Position numbers and translations under genes: made by a program. A stretch of 64,000 nt of DNA, from positions 1-64,000 of the forward strand of contig NZ_JAACFS010000004.1 in NCBI RefSeq assembly GCF_029051645.1, given 5' to 3'. Below, in pieces: positions 25,624 to 34,648 of this stretch; position 1 is the first letter of the stretch, and every line of letters starts with the position of its first letter. Source of the stretch: Bradyrhizobium sp. CSA112 (GTDB taxonomy: Bacteria > Pseudomonadota > Alphaproteobacteria > Rhizobiales > Xanthobacteraceae). Under the pieces are notes generated by a model. The model was given only the letters and a program-made list of their open reading frames with translations. It searched no databases and was not told the origin of the DNA.

Positions 25624-27354
25624 ATGCCCGCTCTATCCAGAGAACAACTGACGACCTTCGTTCGCGGCATCAGTCTGCGGCAGGTCCGCCTCGTCAGCGG
25701 CGTCGTGCTGTTCGCCTATCTGGTCAGCCATTTCCTCAACCATGCGCTCGGCAACATCTCGCTGGAGGCATTGGCGAGCGGCGTCTATCTCCACACCGCA
25801 TTCTGGCAATTCCTCCCCGTCACGATCCTGTTCTATACCGCGTGCCTGGTGCATACCGCGCTCGGCATCTGGGCGCTCTATGAGCGCAGACAATTCCGCT
25901 GGAAGGCGATCGAGCCGCTACAGCTTGCGCTCGGCCTCAGCATACCGATGCTGATCATCGCCCATATCATCGGCGTCCGGCTCGGCCAGACGCTGTTCGG
26001 ACACGAAAAACTCTATCCGCAGATACTGTTCCTGTACTGGATCTGGGCGCCGTGGCGGATACCGATGATGCTCGCGGTGATGACGATCGCCTGGGTCCAT
26101 GGCTGCATCGGGCTGTATCTCTGGCTGCGGATGCGCTCGTTCTATAAACGCGCCGCGCCGTTCCTGCTCGCCGCGGCCGTGCTGGTTCCGACGCTCTCCA
26201 TGCTGGGCTTCTACCAGAGCGGGCGCATGGTCATCGACAGTGACAGCGAGGAATGGCGCGCGGAGACCCAGTCGACGCGCCAGATCGGCACCCGCGCCGA
26301 AGCACAAGCGCTCGACCGCATCACGGACTATTTCCTGTTCGGTTATTTCGGCCTGATCGGCATCGCGCTGCTGGCCCGGGGCGCCCGCGCCATCAACGAG
26401 CGCCGCCGCGGCATGATCAATCTCTCCTACGGCAACGGCCGTACCGTGCGCGTCCCCAAGGGCCTCAGCGTGCTCGAAGCGAGCCTGCGCAACAACGTGC
26501 CGCACGCCAGCGTCTGCGGCGGCCGCGCGCGCTGTTCGACCTGCCGCATCCGCATCATCGGCGACTACAGCGACCTGCCCAAGCCCTCGCAGCGCGAGGC
26601 GTTCGTGCTTGGCCGGGTCGGCACATCAGACCCTTCGATCCGCCTGGCCTGCCAGTTGCGGCCGCCGTCGGATCTCTCGTTCTTCCAGCTGTTCCTGCCG
26701 CACACCTCCGCGGACGGCCACGAATCGAACCCGACGCGCGTCGGTCAGGAGCGCTATCTCGTCAGCCTGTTCGTGGATATGCGCGGCTCGACCCAATTGG
26801 CCGAAAAGCGCCTGCCGTTCGACACGGTGTTCATCGTCAACCGTTTCCTCGGCGCGGTATCGCAGGCGGTGATCGAGAGCGGCGGCCGACCGAACCAGTT
26901 CATCGGCGACGGCATGCTGGCGCTGTTCGGGCTCGCCTGCAGCCGACAGGAGGCGTGCCGCCAGGCGTTGAGGGCCGCAGCCCTGATCGCCGTCAATGTC
27001 GACGAGCTGAACAAGTTTCTCGAACACGATCTGCGCGAACCGATCCGCTTCGGCATCGGCATCAATGGCGGCGAAGTCATCGTCGGCGACATCGGCTATC
27101 GCGACCACATGGTGTTCACCGCGCTCGGCGATCCCGTCAATGTCGCGGCGCGACTGCAGGATATGACCAAGATTCTTGCATGCGAGGTTGTCGTCTCGGA
27201 CGAGGTTCGTGCAACGGCAGGACTGGCAGGAGATGCGCTGCCGGAGCAGCAAGTGACGATCCGCGGACGCAACGAGCCGATGATCGTGCGTACTGTGGCG
27301 GACGCGCGGATGCTGCCGGCGCTGGTTAACGATGAACAAAGCGCGGCAGCCTGA
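25624..27354 (+). CDS. cyaC: CyaC-type adenylate cyclase: dihaem membrane anchor, 2Fe-2S domain, class III cyclase
   Basis: A 576-aa protein from ATG 25624 (MPALSREQLT); the upstream frame runs through a repeat. The N-terminal six-helix anchor (about 20-255) resembles succinate-quinone oxidoreductase cytochrome b, with membrane histidines H36/H40, H77, H114 and H159 as candidate haem ligands. Residues 265-350 form a plant-type ferredoxin domain with Cys298, Cys304, Cys307 and Cys343. Residues 376-560 are a class III cyclase domain: metal-binding Asp385 (FVDMRGST) and Asp429 (FIGDGML), plus LGDPVNVAARLQ with Asp503 and Arg510. This is the architecture of Sinorhizobium meliloti CyaC, a cyclase controlled by quinone redox state. 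It should make cAMP in response to respiratory state. A stand-alone cNMP-binding protein is encoded at 37562. Confidence 0.88.
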   Translation: MPALSREQLTTFVRGISLRQVRLVSGVVLFAYLVSHFLNHALGNISLEALASGVYLHTAFWQFLPVTILFYTACLVHTALGIWALYERRQFRWKAIEPLQLALGLSIPMLIIAHIIGVRLGQTLFGHEKLYPQILFLYWIWAPWRIPMMLAVMTIAWVHGCIGLYLWLRMRSFYKRAAPFLLAAAVLVPTLSMLGFYQSGRMVIDSDSEEWRAETQSTRQIGTRAEAQALDRITDYFLFGYFGLIGIALLARGARAINERRRGMINLSYGNGRTVRVPKGLSVLEASLRNNVPHASVCGGRARCSTCRIRIIGDYSDLPKPSQREAFVLGRVGTSDPSIRLACQLRPPSDLSFFQLFLPHTSADGHESNPTRVGQERYLVSLFVDMRGSTQLAEKRLPFDTVFIVNRFLGAVSQAVIESGGRPNQFIGDGMLALFGLACSRQEACRQALRAAALIAVNVDELNKFLEHDLREPIRFGIGINGGEVIVGDIGYRDHMVFTALGDPVNVAARLQDMTKILACEVVVSDEVRATAGLAGDALPEQQVTIRGRNEPMIVRTVADARMLPALVNDEQSAAA

Positions 27355-27555
27355 AATCGCTTCGGTGATAGCGGTTCGAAGCCTGTGTGATGCTTTTCAC
27401 ATCTGAATAATCGTTCAGAAAATTCTCGGCGAACGAGGCGCAGATTGCTCGAACCCGCTCTGTGAGGGACGCGACAGATTGGCGATGGGTAAGACGGAAA
27501 CTGAAACCCGCGCCAAGACAAAAACGTCGAACGCGCACACTCAAGGAGAACGACC

Positions 27556-27813
27556 ATGTTTCGCAAAGTGTCTCTCGCTGCTGTTGCCGCTGCTTCGCTG
27601 AGCGTGATGGCGCTGGCGCCCACCTCCGCTTCGGCGGGCGGGTTCTGGCCGCATCACCATCATCATCACCACTGGGGTCATGGCCATCACTGGGGTCATG
27701 GCCATGGCTTCAGGGTCGGCTTCATCGGTGGCGGCTACAACGGCTGCTATGTAACCCGCCGCGTGCTGACGCCGTATGGCTTCCGCTGGCGGACGGTGAA
27801 CGTCTGCTACTGA
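27556..27813 (+). CDS. Small secreted His/Gly-rich protein
   Basis: An 85-aa protein with a signal peptide ending SASA (about residue 26). The mature part opens with seven consecutive His and GHGHHWGHGHG, then a short conserved tail GFIGGGYNGCYVTRRVLTPY and a final NVCY. The AAGGAG site is eight bases before ATG. The tail (CYVTRR...TPYG.RW..V.VCY) is a recurrent rhizobial small-protein motif of unknown function. The His tract suggests binding of Ni, Zn or Cu in the periplasm, but this is inference. A strong terminator follows. Confidence 0.72.
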   Translation: MFRKVSLAAVAAASLSVMALAPTSASAGGFWPHHHHHHHWGHGHHWGHGHGFRVGFIGGGYNGCYVTRRVLTPYGFRWRTVNVCY

Positions 27814-28176
27814 TCGAGGTGCAGACGCTCGGTCTCGAAAGCCCCGGTCGCGCACGCGGCCGGGGTTTTCCGTTCGCAAGACGCCATGCCGGAGGCCCGC
27901 CCCCACCTCCCTGCAAGCGGAGGAATGACGTCAACCCGCAGCCGATCGAACCATTTGCCCAATTTCGGAATCGCCGCCGCCCGGCCGCCTCAAATGAGCG
28001 CGAAACCGGCAAAACGGCGAAAATCGGTGGCGAATGGGCGGTTTTTTGCCGAAACGGGCATTCCGTTTGCGCTACCCAGCCTGCCCCAACCCGCGTATCC
28101 TCTTGTCTCGGGCATGCCGGTTAGTGCGGGGACCGGCGGCTCGATTACTTTTTTTGATTCCGCGGAGACGACGTGA
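27814..28176. other. 363-bp gap upstream of the cold-shock gene
   Basis: After the terminator at 27842-27869, about 300 bp remain before cspA. This stretch probably contains the cspA promoter and a long 5' leader, as is usual for cold-shock mRNAs. Reading frames across it give no protein resemblance. A run GGCGGTTTTTTGCCG at about 28035-28050 is the only short inverted feature seen. Confidence 0.4.
27842..27869 (+). terminator. Rho-independent terminator after the His-rich protein gene
   Basis: An 11-bp stem CCCCGGTCGCG / CGCGGCCGGGG (one G-T pair), loop CA, then TTTTCC, starting 29 bp after the stop codon. Confidence 0.85.
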
Positions 28177-28377
28177 ATGGCTAAAGGTACGGTGAAGTGG
28201 TTCAATCCAACGAAGGGTTACGGGTTCATCCAGCCCTCGAGCGGCGGCAAGGACGTGTTCGTTCATATTTCGGCAGTTGAGAAAGCTGGTCTTTCGACGC
28301 TCAATGAAGGGCAGACCGTCGAGTACGAAGAAATCGCCAACCGCGGCAAGACTTCGGCCGAGAACCTCAAGGTTTAG
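28177..28377 (+). CDS. cspA: Cold-shock protein (CspA family)
   Basis: A 66-aa single cold-shock domain. RNP1 is KGYGFIQP and RNP2 is VFVHISAVE, preceded by the canonical [14 protein letters not shown]. It binds single-stranded RNA/DNA and melts mRNA structure after temperature or growth transitions. The length and aromatic surface residues (Trp8, Phe9, Tyr15, Phe17, Phe28, His30) match the family. Monocistronic, with a long leader. A weak hairpin (CTCTCGGA / TCCGGGAG, 28405-28427) follows the gene. Confidence 0.93.
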   Translation: MAKGTVKWFNPTKGYGFIQPSSGGKDVFVHISAVEKAGLSTLNEGQTVEYEEIANRGKTSAENLKV

Positions 28378-28524
28378 CGCTAACGCGTAATCGGCAACGG
28401 CACGCTCTCGGACTAAAAATCCGGGAGTAAGGCTTAAAAAACTTCTCAAAAACTGTGAGCGTTCGGCGGAGCGGGCACCGCTTCTGCACGCACGATAGCT
28501 AAATCATGCGCGAGAACCGGCCGC

Positions 28525-29184
28525 TCAATCTTCCGTGACCCATTTCTGAACCGTCATCACGTCCGGTGGCTGCAGGTAGCCACGCGGCCAGAGATCGACG
28601 ACCCATTCGACCTTGGTGGCGCGATCGACCAGCACCGCGGTGTTGTGCGGCGTCTGCAACACCAGCGTATTGCCGCGATAACGCGGATCGCCGATCGCGT
28701 GATGCTTCAGCAGGCCCCATTCCTGCAGCACCAGCAACAGGCTGGTGGTGTTGCGCGTCGTGTCCCAGCAATCGTAATTGTGCTTGTCGTCGAAGTAGCG
28801 GAAATCAGCTTTCGCCACGCGCTTGTTGGTGCCGAGGACCGGCCCCATGCGGCGGTCGAACCACACCACGGCCTTCTGCACCGCGGCGCGTTCGGCCGCG
28901 GCCGACGCGCGCCCCGCGGCCATGATCTGGGTCAACGCCTTGCGATCGGCGTCGGTGAAATCGAGGATCTCGCGCCGCCGGCAGACGAAGCCGTAGCAGA
29001 CGGTCATGGATTTGGCTGACGGTGGATAGATCGAAACCGAACTGTAGAGGTTGGCGACCGCAGCACTCATCTCGACGGCCTTCGCCGCGGAAACGCCAAG
29101 CAACGCCGCAAGGAAAGCGCCGAATACGGCCGCCACTCCTGCGCAGATCTGCCTTCCCAGTATGGGCTGTCCGGCGTCTCTCAT
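28525..29184 (-). CDS. Secreted protein with possible transglutaminase-like Cys-His-Asp triad
   Basis: A 219-aa protein with a signal peptide or N-terminal anchor (about residues 11-36). I do not recognise a named family. The middle and C-terminal parts carry Cys139 in HNYDCWDTTRNTTSLL, His180 in QTPHNTAVLV and Asp197 in WVVDLWP. This order and spacing is that of bacterial transglutaminase-like cysteine peptidases, which suggests a papain-like fold. The N-terminal CYGFVCRR pair could be a disulfide. Convergent with nothing; the neighbouring putA gene is divergent. Confidence 0.65.
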   Translation of the reverse strand: MRDAGQPILGRQICAGVAAVFGAFLAALLGVSAAKAVEMSAAVANLYSSVSIYPPSAKSMTVCYGFVCRRREILDFTDADRKALTQIMAAGRASAAAERAAVQKAVVWFDRRMGPVLGTNKRVAKADFRYFDDKHNYDCWDTTRNTTSLLLVLQEWGLLKHHAIGDPRYRGNTLVLQTPHNTAVLVDRATKVEWVVDLWPRGYLQPPDVMTVQKWVTED

Positions 29185-29433
29185 GATCCCTGCTGTTCCA
29201 TGCGACGAGCCTGACGATTAGCGCGGCTCCTTCACGCTGCCAACCAGCAAGCCGGCAATCTGTGGATCACGCCGCGGAAATTCCGGCTGCTGTGTTTTCC
29301 GTGCGCCAGTTGGTTCCGCTCGCACCCCATTCCAGCCTTGGCGATCCGGCCATCCCCTGGAAAATTGGGAGGATTTTGTGCCCTGTTCTGTCAATCCCGG
29401 CCCCGGTAAGCTGGCTGGAGCCAAGAGAATCCT

Positions 29434-32400
29434 ATGCTGATTCCGCAATCGCCCCTTCCGCCCTTCAGCGCGCCCTACGCGCCCGACGATCGTGCCATGG
29501 CCACCCGCCTGCTGCAGGCCGCGCGGCTTGAGCCGGTGCAGGAGAAACGCATCGATCGCATGGCGACGCGGCTGATCAAGGCCATCAGGGCCAATGACGA
29601 TCCACTCGGCGGCGTCGAGGACATGCTGCGGGAGTTCGCGCTGTCGACCAAGGAAGGGCTGGCGCTGATGGTGCTGGCGGAAGCGCTGCTGCGCGTGCCG
29701 GACGCCCGCACCGCGGACCAGTTCATCGAGGACAAGCTCGGTCAGGGCGATTTCGTCCACCACGAGACGCGATCAAGCGCCTTCCTCGTCAACGCCTCGG
29801 CGTGGGCGCTCGGCATGTCGGCCCGCGTGATCCAGCCCGGGGAGACGCCGCAGGGGACCATCGGACGGCTGACCAAACGGCTGGGCGCACCGGCGGTGCG
29901 GGCGGCGACGCGGCAGGCGATGCGGCTGATGGGCAATCATTTCGTACTCGGCGAGACCATCGAAGCCGCGCTGTCGCGCGCGCAGCCGCATTCCTCGCGC
30001 CATCAACGTTACTCCTTCGACATGCTCGGCGAAGGCGCGCGCACGGCCGATGATGCCGCGCGCTATTTCAATTCCTATTCAAGCGCGATCGACGCGATCG
30101 GCCGCACCGCCGACGATCATCCCCTGCCCGACCGGCCCGGCATCTCGGTCAAGCTCTCGGCACTGCATCCGCGCTTTGAGGCGGTGAGCCACGCACGGGT
30201 GATGAGCGAACTGGTCCCGCGCCTGATCGATCTTGCCAGGCAAGCCAAATCCTATGACCTCAATTTCACCGTCGATGCCGAGGAAGCGGATCGGCTGGAA
30301 CTGTCGCTCGACGTGATAGCGGCAGCGCTCGGCGATCCCTCGCTGGCAGGCTGGGACGGCTTTGGCCTGGCGATCCAGGCCTACCAGAAGCGCGCCTCCG
30401 ACATGATCGATTACGTCGATCGTCTCGCACGCAGCCTCGATCGCAAAATGATGGTGCGGCTGGTCAAGGGCGCCTACTGGGACACCGAAATCAAGCGCGC
30501 GCAGGAACGCGGGCTCGACGGCTACCCCGTGTTTACCCGCAAGGCGATGACGGATTTGAATTACCTTGCCTGCGCGCAGCAATTGCTGGCGCTGCGGCCG
30601 CGGCTCTTTCCGCAATTCGCCACCCACAACGCGCTGACGGTCGCGACCATCCTCGAACTGGCAACCGACCAGAGCGGATTCGAATTCCAGCGCCTGCACG
30701 GCATGGGCGAGGCGCTCTATGCGAAGCTCAGCGAGGATCGCCCCGACATCGCCCATCGCACCTATGCGCCCGTCGGCAGCCACCGCGACCTGCTGGCCTA
30801 TCTGGTGCGGCGACTATTGGAGAACGGCGCCAATTCGTCCTTTGTCGCGCTCGCCGCCGACGAGGCGGTGCCAGTGTCGCAATTGCTGCGGCGTCCGACC
30901 GACATTATCGGCAGCGCCGAAAACGCCGCGCATCCCAACATCCCGTCGCCCCGCGATCTCTACGGACCCAACCGAAGAAATTCCCGCGGGATTGAATTCG
31001 GCGAGCGCGCGGCGCTGGAGCAACTCGTCTCTGCCATCGCAGCCGCACCATTGCCCGCGCCGGGCAGCGTCGCCGACGCAACCGAGAGCGAGGCCAATGC
31101 GGCGATACTGGCTGCGCGCGACGGCTTCAAGCACTGGGCCAGGACGCCGGCCGAGACGCGCGCGGCGGCGCTGGAGAAGGCCGCCGATCTGCTGGAGCGG
31201 CGCACAGCGCATTTCATTGCGCTGCTGCAGCGCGAAGGCGGCAAGACATTGGACGATTCGATATCGGAAGTCCGCGAGGCCGTCGACTTCTGCCGTTACT
31301 ATGCTGCACAGGGGCGCGAACTGTTCGGCGAAGGCGAGCCGATGCCGGGGCCAACGGGCGAAAGCAACATGCTGTGCCTGCGCGGCCGCGGCGTTTTCAT
31401 CGCGATCTCGCCGTGGAATTTTCCGCTGGCGATCTTCCTGGGTCAGGTCACCGCAGCATTGATGGCAGGCAACGCGGTCGTTGCGAAGCCCGCCGAGCAG
31501 ACGCCGCTGATTGCGGCTGAAGCCGTCAGGCTGTTGCATGAAGCCGGTGTGCCGACGTCAGCGCTGCATCTGGCCGCCGGCGATGGCCGGATCGGCGGCG
31601 CGCTGGTGGCGCATCCTGACATCGCCGGCGTTGTTTTCACCGGCTCGACCGAAGTTGCGCGGACGATCAACCGCGCGCTCGCCGCCAAGGATGGACCGAT
31701 CGTGCCGCTGATCGCCGAGACCGGTGGCATCAATGCGATGATCGTCGATGCCACCGCCCTGCCCGAGCAGGTTTCCGACGACGTCGTGACCTCGGCCTTC
31801 CGCTCCGCCGGCCAGCGTTGCTCGGCACTGCGGTTGTTGTTCCTGCAGGACGACGTCGCCGACCGCATGATCGAGATGATAGCTGGTGCGGCGCGCGAAC
31901 TTGTTATCGGCGATCCCTCCGACCCCGCCACGCATATCGGCCCGGTGATCGATGCCGAGGCCAAGCAGCGGCTGGACGCGCATATCGAACGCATGAAGAA
32001 GGAAGCCCGGGTGCACTTTGCGGGTAACACACCACAAGGCAATTATGTCGCGCCACATATCTTCGAACTGTTCGATGCGAGCGAGCTAACGGAAGAGGTG
32101 TTCGGCCCGGTGCTGCATGTGGTGCGCTACCGCGTCGACCGGTTCGACCAGGTGCTGCAATCGGTCGAACGCTCCGGCTACGGGCTGACGCTCGGCATCC
32201 ATTCCCGGATCGACGATACGGTGGAGGACACGATCGACCGGCTCCAGGTCGGCAACATCTATGTTAACCGCAACATGATCGGCGCGGTCGTCGGCGTGCA
32301 GCCGTTCGGCGGCCACGGGTTATCCGGCACCGGACCCAAGGCCGGCGGGCCGCATTATCTCGCGCGCTTTGCAACCGAGCAGACGGTGACGATCAATACG

Positions 32401-32445
32401 GCGGCGGCCGGCGGAAATGCAGCGCTGATGTCTGATGGGGAGTAG
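29434..32445 (+). CDS. putA: Bifunctional proline dehydrogenase / glutamate-5-semialdehyde dehydrogenase
   Basis: A 1003-aa PutA. The N-terminal half is the FAD-dependent proline dehydrogenase barrel, with RPGISVKLSALHPRFE, VDAEEADRLELSLDV, LVKGAYWDTEIKRAQ and FATHNALTVATIL. The C-terminal half is the NAD-dependent aldehyde dehydrogenase, with ISPWNFPLAIFLGQV, FTGSTEVARTIN, Glu762 (IAETGGINAM) and catalytic Cys796 (SAGQRCSALR). Proline is oxidised to P5C and then to glutamate with channelling. The protein is the short branch that lacks an N-terminal ribbon-helix-helix DNA-binding domain, so unlike E. coli PutA it should not repress its own gene. No proline permease lies next to it. Confidence 0.95.
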   Translation: MLIPQSPLPPFSAPYAPDDRAMATRLLQAARLEPVQEKRIDRMATRLIKAIRANDDPLGGVEDMLREFALSTKEGLALMVLAEALLRVPDARTADQFIEDKLGQGDFVHHETRSSAFLVNASAWALGMSARVIQPGETPQGTIGRLTKRLGAPAVRAATRQAMRLMGNHFVLGETIEAALSRAQPHSSRHQRYSFDMLGEGARTADDAARYFNSYSSAIDAIGRTADDHPLPDRPGISVKLSALHPRFEAVSHARVMSELVPRLIDLARQAKSYDLNFTVDAEEADRLELSLDVIAAALGDPSLAGWDGFGLAIQAYQKRASDMIDYVDRLARSLDRKMMVRLVKGAYWDTEIKRAQERGLDGYPVFTRKAMTDLNYLACAQQLLALRPRLFPQFATHNALTVATILELATDQSGFEFQRLHGMGEALYAKLSEDRPDIAHRTYAPVGSHRDLLAYLVRRLLENGANSSFVALAADEAVPVSQLLRRPTDIIGSAENAAHPNIPSPRDLYGPNRRNSRGIEFGERAALEQLVSAIAAAPLPAPGSVADATESEANAAILAARDGFKHWARTPAETRAAALEKAADLLERRTAHFIALLQREGGKTLDDSISEVREAVDFCRYYAAQGRELFGEGEPMPGPTGESNMLCLRGRGVFIAISPWNFPLAIFLGQVTAALMAGNAVVAKPAEQTPLIAAEAVRLLHEAGVPTSALHLAAGDGRIGGALVAHPDIAGVVFTGSTEVARTINRALAAKDGPIVPLIAETGGINAMIVDATALPEQVSDDVVTSAFRSAGQRCSALRLLFLQDDVADRMIEMIAGAARELVIGDPSDPATHIGPVIDAEAKQRLDAHIERMKKEARVHFAGNTPQGNYVAPHIFELFDASELTEEVFGPVLHVVRYRVDRFDQVLQSVERSGYGLTLGIHSRIDDTVEDTIDRLQVGNIYVNRNMIGAVVGVQPFGGHGLSGTGPKAGGPHYLARFATEQTVTINTAAAGGNAALMSDGE

Positions 32446-32521
32446 TTGCATCACCTTCCAAGATGGGCCAAATGACGTTTGAACCTGATCGCTCATAGCG
32501 ATAATTCAACAGGAACGACGA

Positions 32522-33748
32522 ATGTCACGGAGCGGCGCCACGATGGAAAAGGGTATTTTCGAAGGCCTCAAGGTTCTGGACTGCGCGAGTTTTATCGCAG
32601 CGCCTGCGGCCGCAACCGTGCTGTCGGATTTCGGCGCCGACGTGATCAAGATCGAGCCGCCCGGCTCCGGCGATCCCTACCGCAATCTGCCGAATTTGCC
32701 GGGCTACCCGCATAGCGAGCATAATTTCGCGTGGATGCTCGAAGGCCGCAACAAGAAGAGTCTTGCGCTCGATCTCTCGAAGCCCGAGGGCCAGGCCGTG
32801 CTGCATCGGCTGGCCGCCCAGGCCGATATCTTCATCACCAACTATCCGCCGCAGGTACGCGAGCGGCTCGGCATCACCCACGAGCATCTAGCGCCCCGCA
32901 ACGACCGGCTGATCTACGCGTCCTTTACCGGCTACGGCGAAAAGGGTGAGGAAGCCAACAAGCCCGGCTTCGACTCCAACGCCTATTGGGCGCGCTCCGG
33001 CCTGATGGACCTGGTCCGCGCGGACGAACACACCACGCCGGCGCGATCGATCGCCGGCATGGGCGATCACCCCTGCGCAATGGCATTTTACGGCGCAATC
33101 GTCACCGCACTCTACAAGCGCGAACGCACCGGCAAGGGCTCGCATGTCAGCTCCAACCTGATGGCCAACGGCGTCTGGGCGGCTTCAGTGCTGGCGCAGG
33201 CCAAGCTGGTGGGCGCGAAATTCGGCGAACGCCGGCCGCGCGAGCGCGCGCTCAACGCGGTCACCAATCACTACCAGTGCAAGGACGGACGCTGGCTGAT
33301 CCTCTCCTTGCTCAACGAAGACCGGCAATGGCCGATCCTGGCGCGCTGCCTCGGCCGCGAAGACCTCATCAGCGATTCCCGGTTTGAGACGAAGAAGGAC
33401 CGCCACGCGCGGTCGGTTGAACTGATCAAGATCTTCGACGAGGTCTTTGCGACCAAGGACCTTTCCGAATGGCGCAAGATCCTCGACGGCAACGGCCTCG
33501 TGTTCGGCGTCGTCGGCATTCTCGACGATATTCCAAACGACAAGCAGATGATCGAGAACGAGGTGCTGGTGCCGTTCGAGAACGACACCATGCTGACGAT
33601 CTCCAGCCCGATCTGGGTGGACGGCAGCAGGAAGGTTCAGCCGCGAAAGCCGCCGGGCATCGGCGAGCACAGCGACGAGATTCTCCGCAACGCGGGCTAT
33701 GACGAAGCCGCAATCGGCAAGCTGCGCGCGGCTGGCGCGGTGGCGTGA
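32522..33748 (+). CDS. Family III CoA-transferase
   Basis: A 408-aa CaiB/BaiF protein. It reads GLKVLDCASFIAAPAAATVL and DFGADVIKIEPPGSGDPYR near the N-terminus, followed by GRNKKSLALDL and TGYGEKGEEANKPGFDSNAYW, where the Asp of GFDSNAYW is the expected acyl-carrier Asp. The C-terminal domain contains VVGILDDIPNDKQMIEN. ATG 32543 (MEKGIFEG) is an alternative start. The stop overlaps the GTG start of the glutathione S-transferase gene, so the two are coupled. The acid it activates is unknown; a GST partner could reflect a xenobiotic or unsaturated substrate. Confidence 0.87.
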   Translation: MSRSGATMEKGIFEGLKVLDCASFIAAPAAATVLSDFGADVIKIEPPGSGDPYRNLPNLPGYPHSEHNFAWMLEGRNKKSLALDLSKPEGQAVLHRLAAQADIFITNYPPQVRERLGITHEHLAPRNDRLIYASFTGYGEKGEEANKPGFDSNAYWARSGLMDLVRADEHTTPARSIAGMGDHPCAMAFYGAIVTALYKRERTGKGSHVSSNLMANGVWAASVLAQAKLVGAKFGERRPRERALNAVTNHYQCKDGRWLILSLLNEDRQWPILARCLGREDLISDSRFETKKDRHARSVELIKIFDEVFATKDLSEWRKILDGNGLVFGVVGILDDIPNDKQMIENEVLVPFENDTMLTISSPIWVDGSRKVQPRKPPGIGEHSDEILRNAGYDEAAIGKLRAAGAVA

Positions 33749-34407
33749 GCAAGCAAGCCATGCCCAGCTACCGATTGCATTACTTTCCAGAGTCGGGAAA
33801 CAGCTACAAGCTGGCGCTGATGCTCACGTTGTGCGGCGAGCGCTTCGAGCCGGTCTGGACCGATTTCGGCGGCGGCGTGACGCGGACAGCGGAATGGCGG
33901 CGCGACGTCAACGAGATGGGCGAAATACCGGTGCTCGAGGTGGACGGCGAACGCCTCACCCAGACCGCGCCGATCCTGCTGAAGCTCGCCCGGCAATTCG
34001 GCCGGTTCGGCGGCGAGACCGAGCAAGAGCAGTTCGAACTGCTGCGCTGGCTGTTCTGGGACAACCACAAGCTCACCGGCTACATGGCGACCTATCGCTA
34101 TTACCGCGCGTTCACGCCGTCACCGGACGAGCACGTGTTGAAGCATTTCCGCAGGCGTCTCGATGATTTCCTTTCGATTCTCGAACAGCACATGCAAAAA
34201 AATGCATTCGCCATCGGCGAACGGCCGACGGTGGCTGACATCTCGATGATGGCCTATCTGCATTATCCCGCCGATGAGACCGGGTATGATCTGGCGGCAA
34301 CTCACCCCGCGATCAACGCCTGGCTTAAACGCATGGCGCAATTGCCGGGCTGGAAATCAGCCTATGATCTATTGCCCGGCAAGCGCCTGACGCACTACGC
34401 CAAGTGA
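33745..34407 (+). CDS. Glutathione S-transferase
   Basis: A 220-aa GST with an N-terminal thioredoxin-like domain. YRLHYFPESGNSYKLALML contains a candidate Ser that activates glutathione; GEIPVLEVDGERLTQTAPIL is the G-site loop with cis-Pro and the following Thr. The alpha-helical C-terminal domain contains GERPTVADISMMAYL, the N-capping box motif. GTG 33745 overlaps the CoA-transferase stop (GTGA); ATG 33760 (MPSYRLHYF) is an alternative. The coupled arrangement suggests both act on one substrate pathway. Confidence 0.85.
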   Translation: MSKQAMPSYRLHYFPESGNSYKLALMLTLCGERFEPVWTDFGGGVTRTAEWRRDVNEMGEIPVLEVDGERLTQTAPILLKLARQFGRFGGETEQEQFELLRWLFWDNHKLTGYMATYRYYRAFTPSPDEHVLKHFRRRLDDFLSILEQHMQKNAFAIGERPTVADISMMAYLHYPADETGYDLAATHPAINAWLKRMAQLPGWKSAYDLLPGKRLTHYAK

Positions 34408-34466
34408 TGGTTTGTAACGCTAAGGCATGATGAGTTTAGGTCGAAGCAAACGCGCCGGCGCTATTC

Positions 34467-34617
34467 CCGTCATCTCAGGAATAAGCGCACTTGCGCTTAT
34501 TCCGAAGGTGCGAGCCTTGCGGTGCACTTGCACCGCTGGGCGAGCCTCGAAGGATGAACGGCCCGTGGCCGTCGCCCTTCGAGGGCCGTGCTGCGCACGG
34601 CCACCTCAGGGTGACGG
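34467..34617. repeat. Composite hairpin element (family E)
   Basis: Three nested or adjacent hairpins: GGAATAAGCGCA / TGCGCTTATTCC (34478-34489, 34492-34503), GCGGTGCA / TGCACCGC (34519-34526, 34529-34536), and outer arms CCGTCA / TGACGG (34467-34472, 34612-34617). It lies between convergent genes. It is probably a dispersed repeat that also ends transcription. Confidence 0.7.
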
Positions 34618-34648
34618 ATCACGATGATGCAGCTTGCTTCATCATGCG

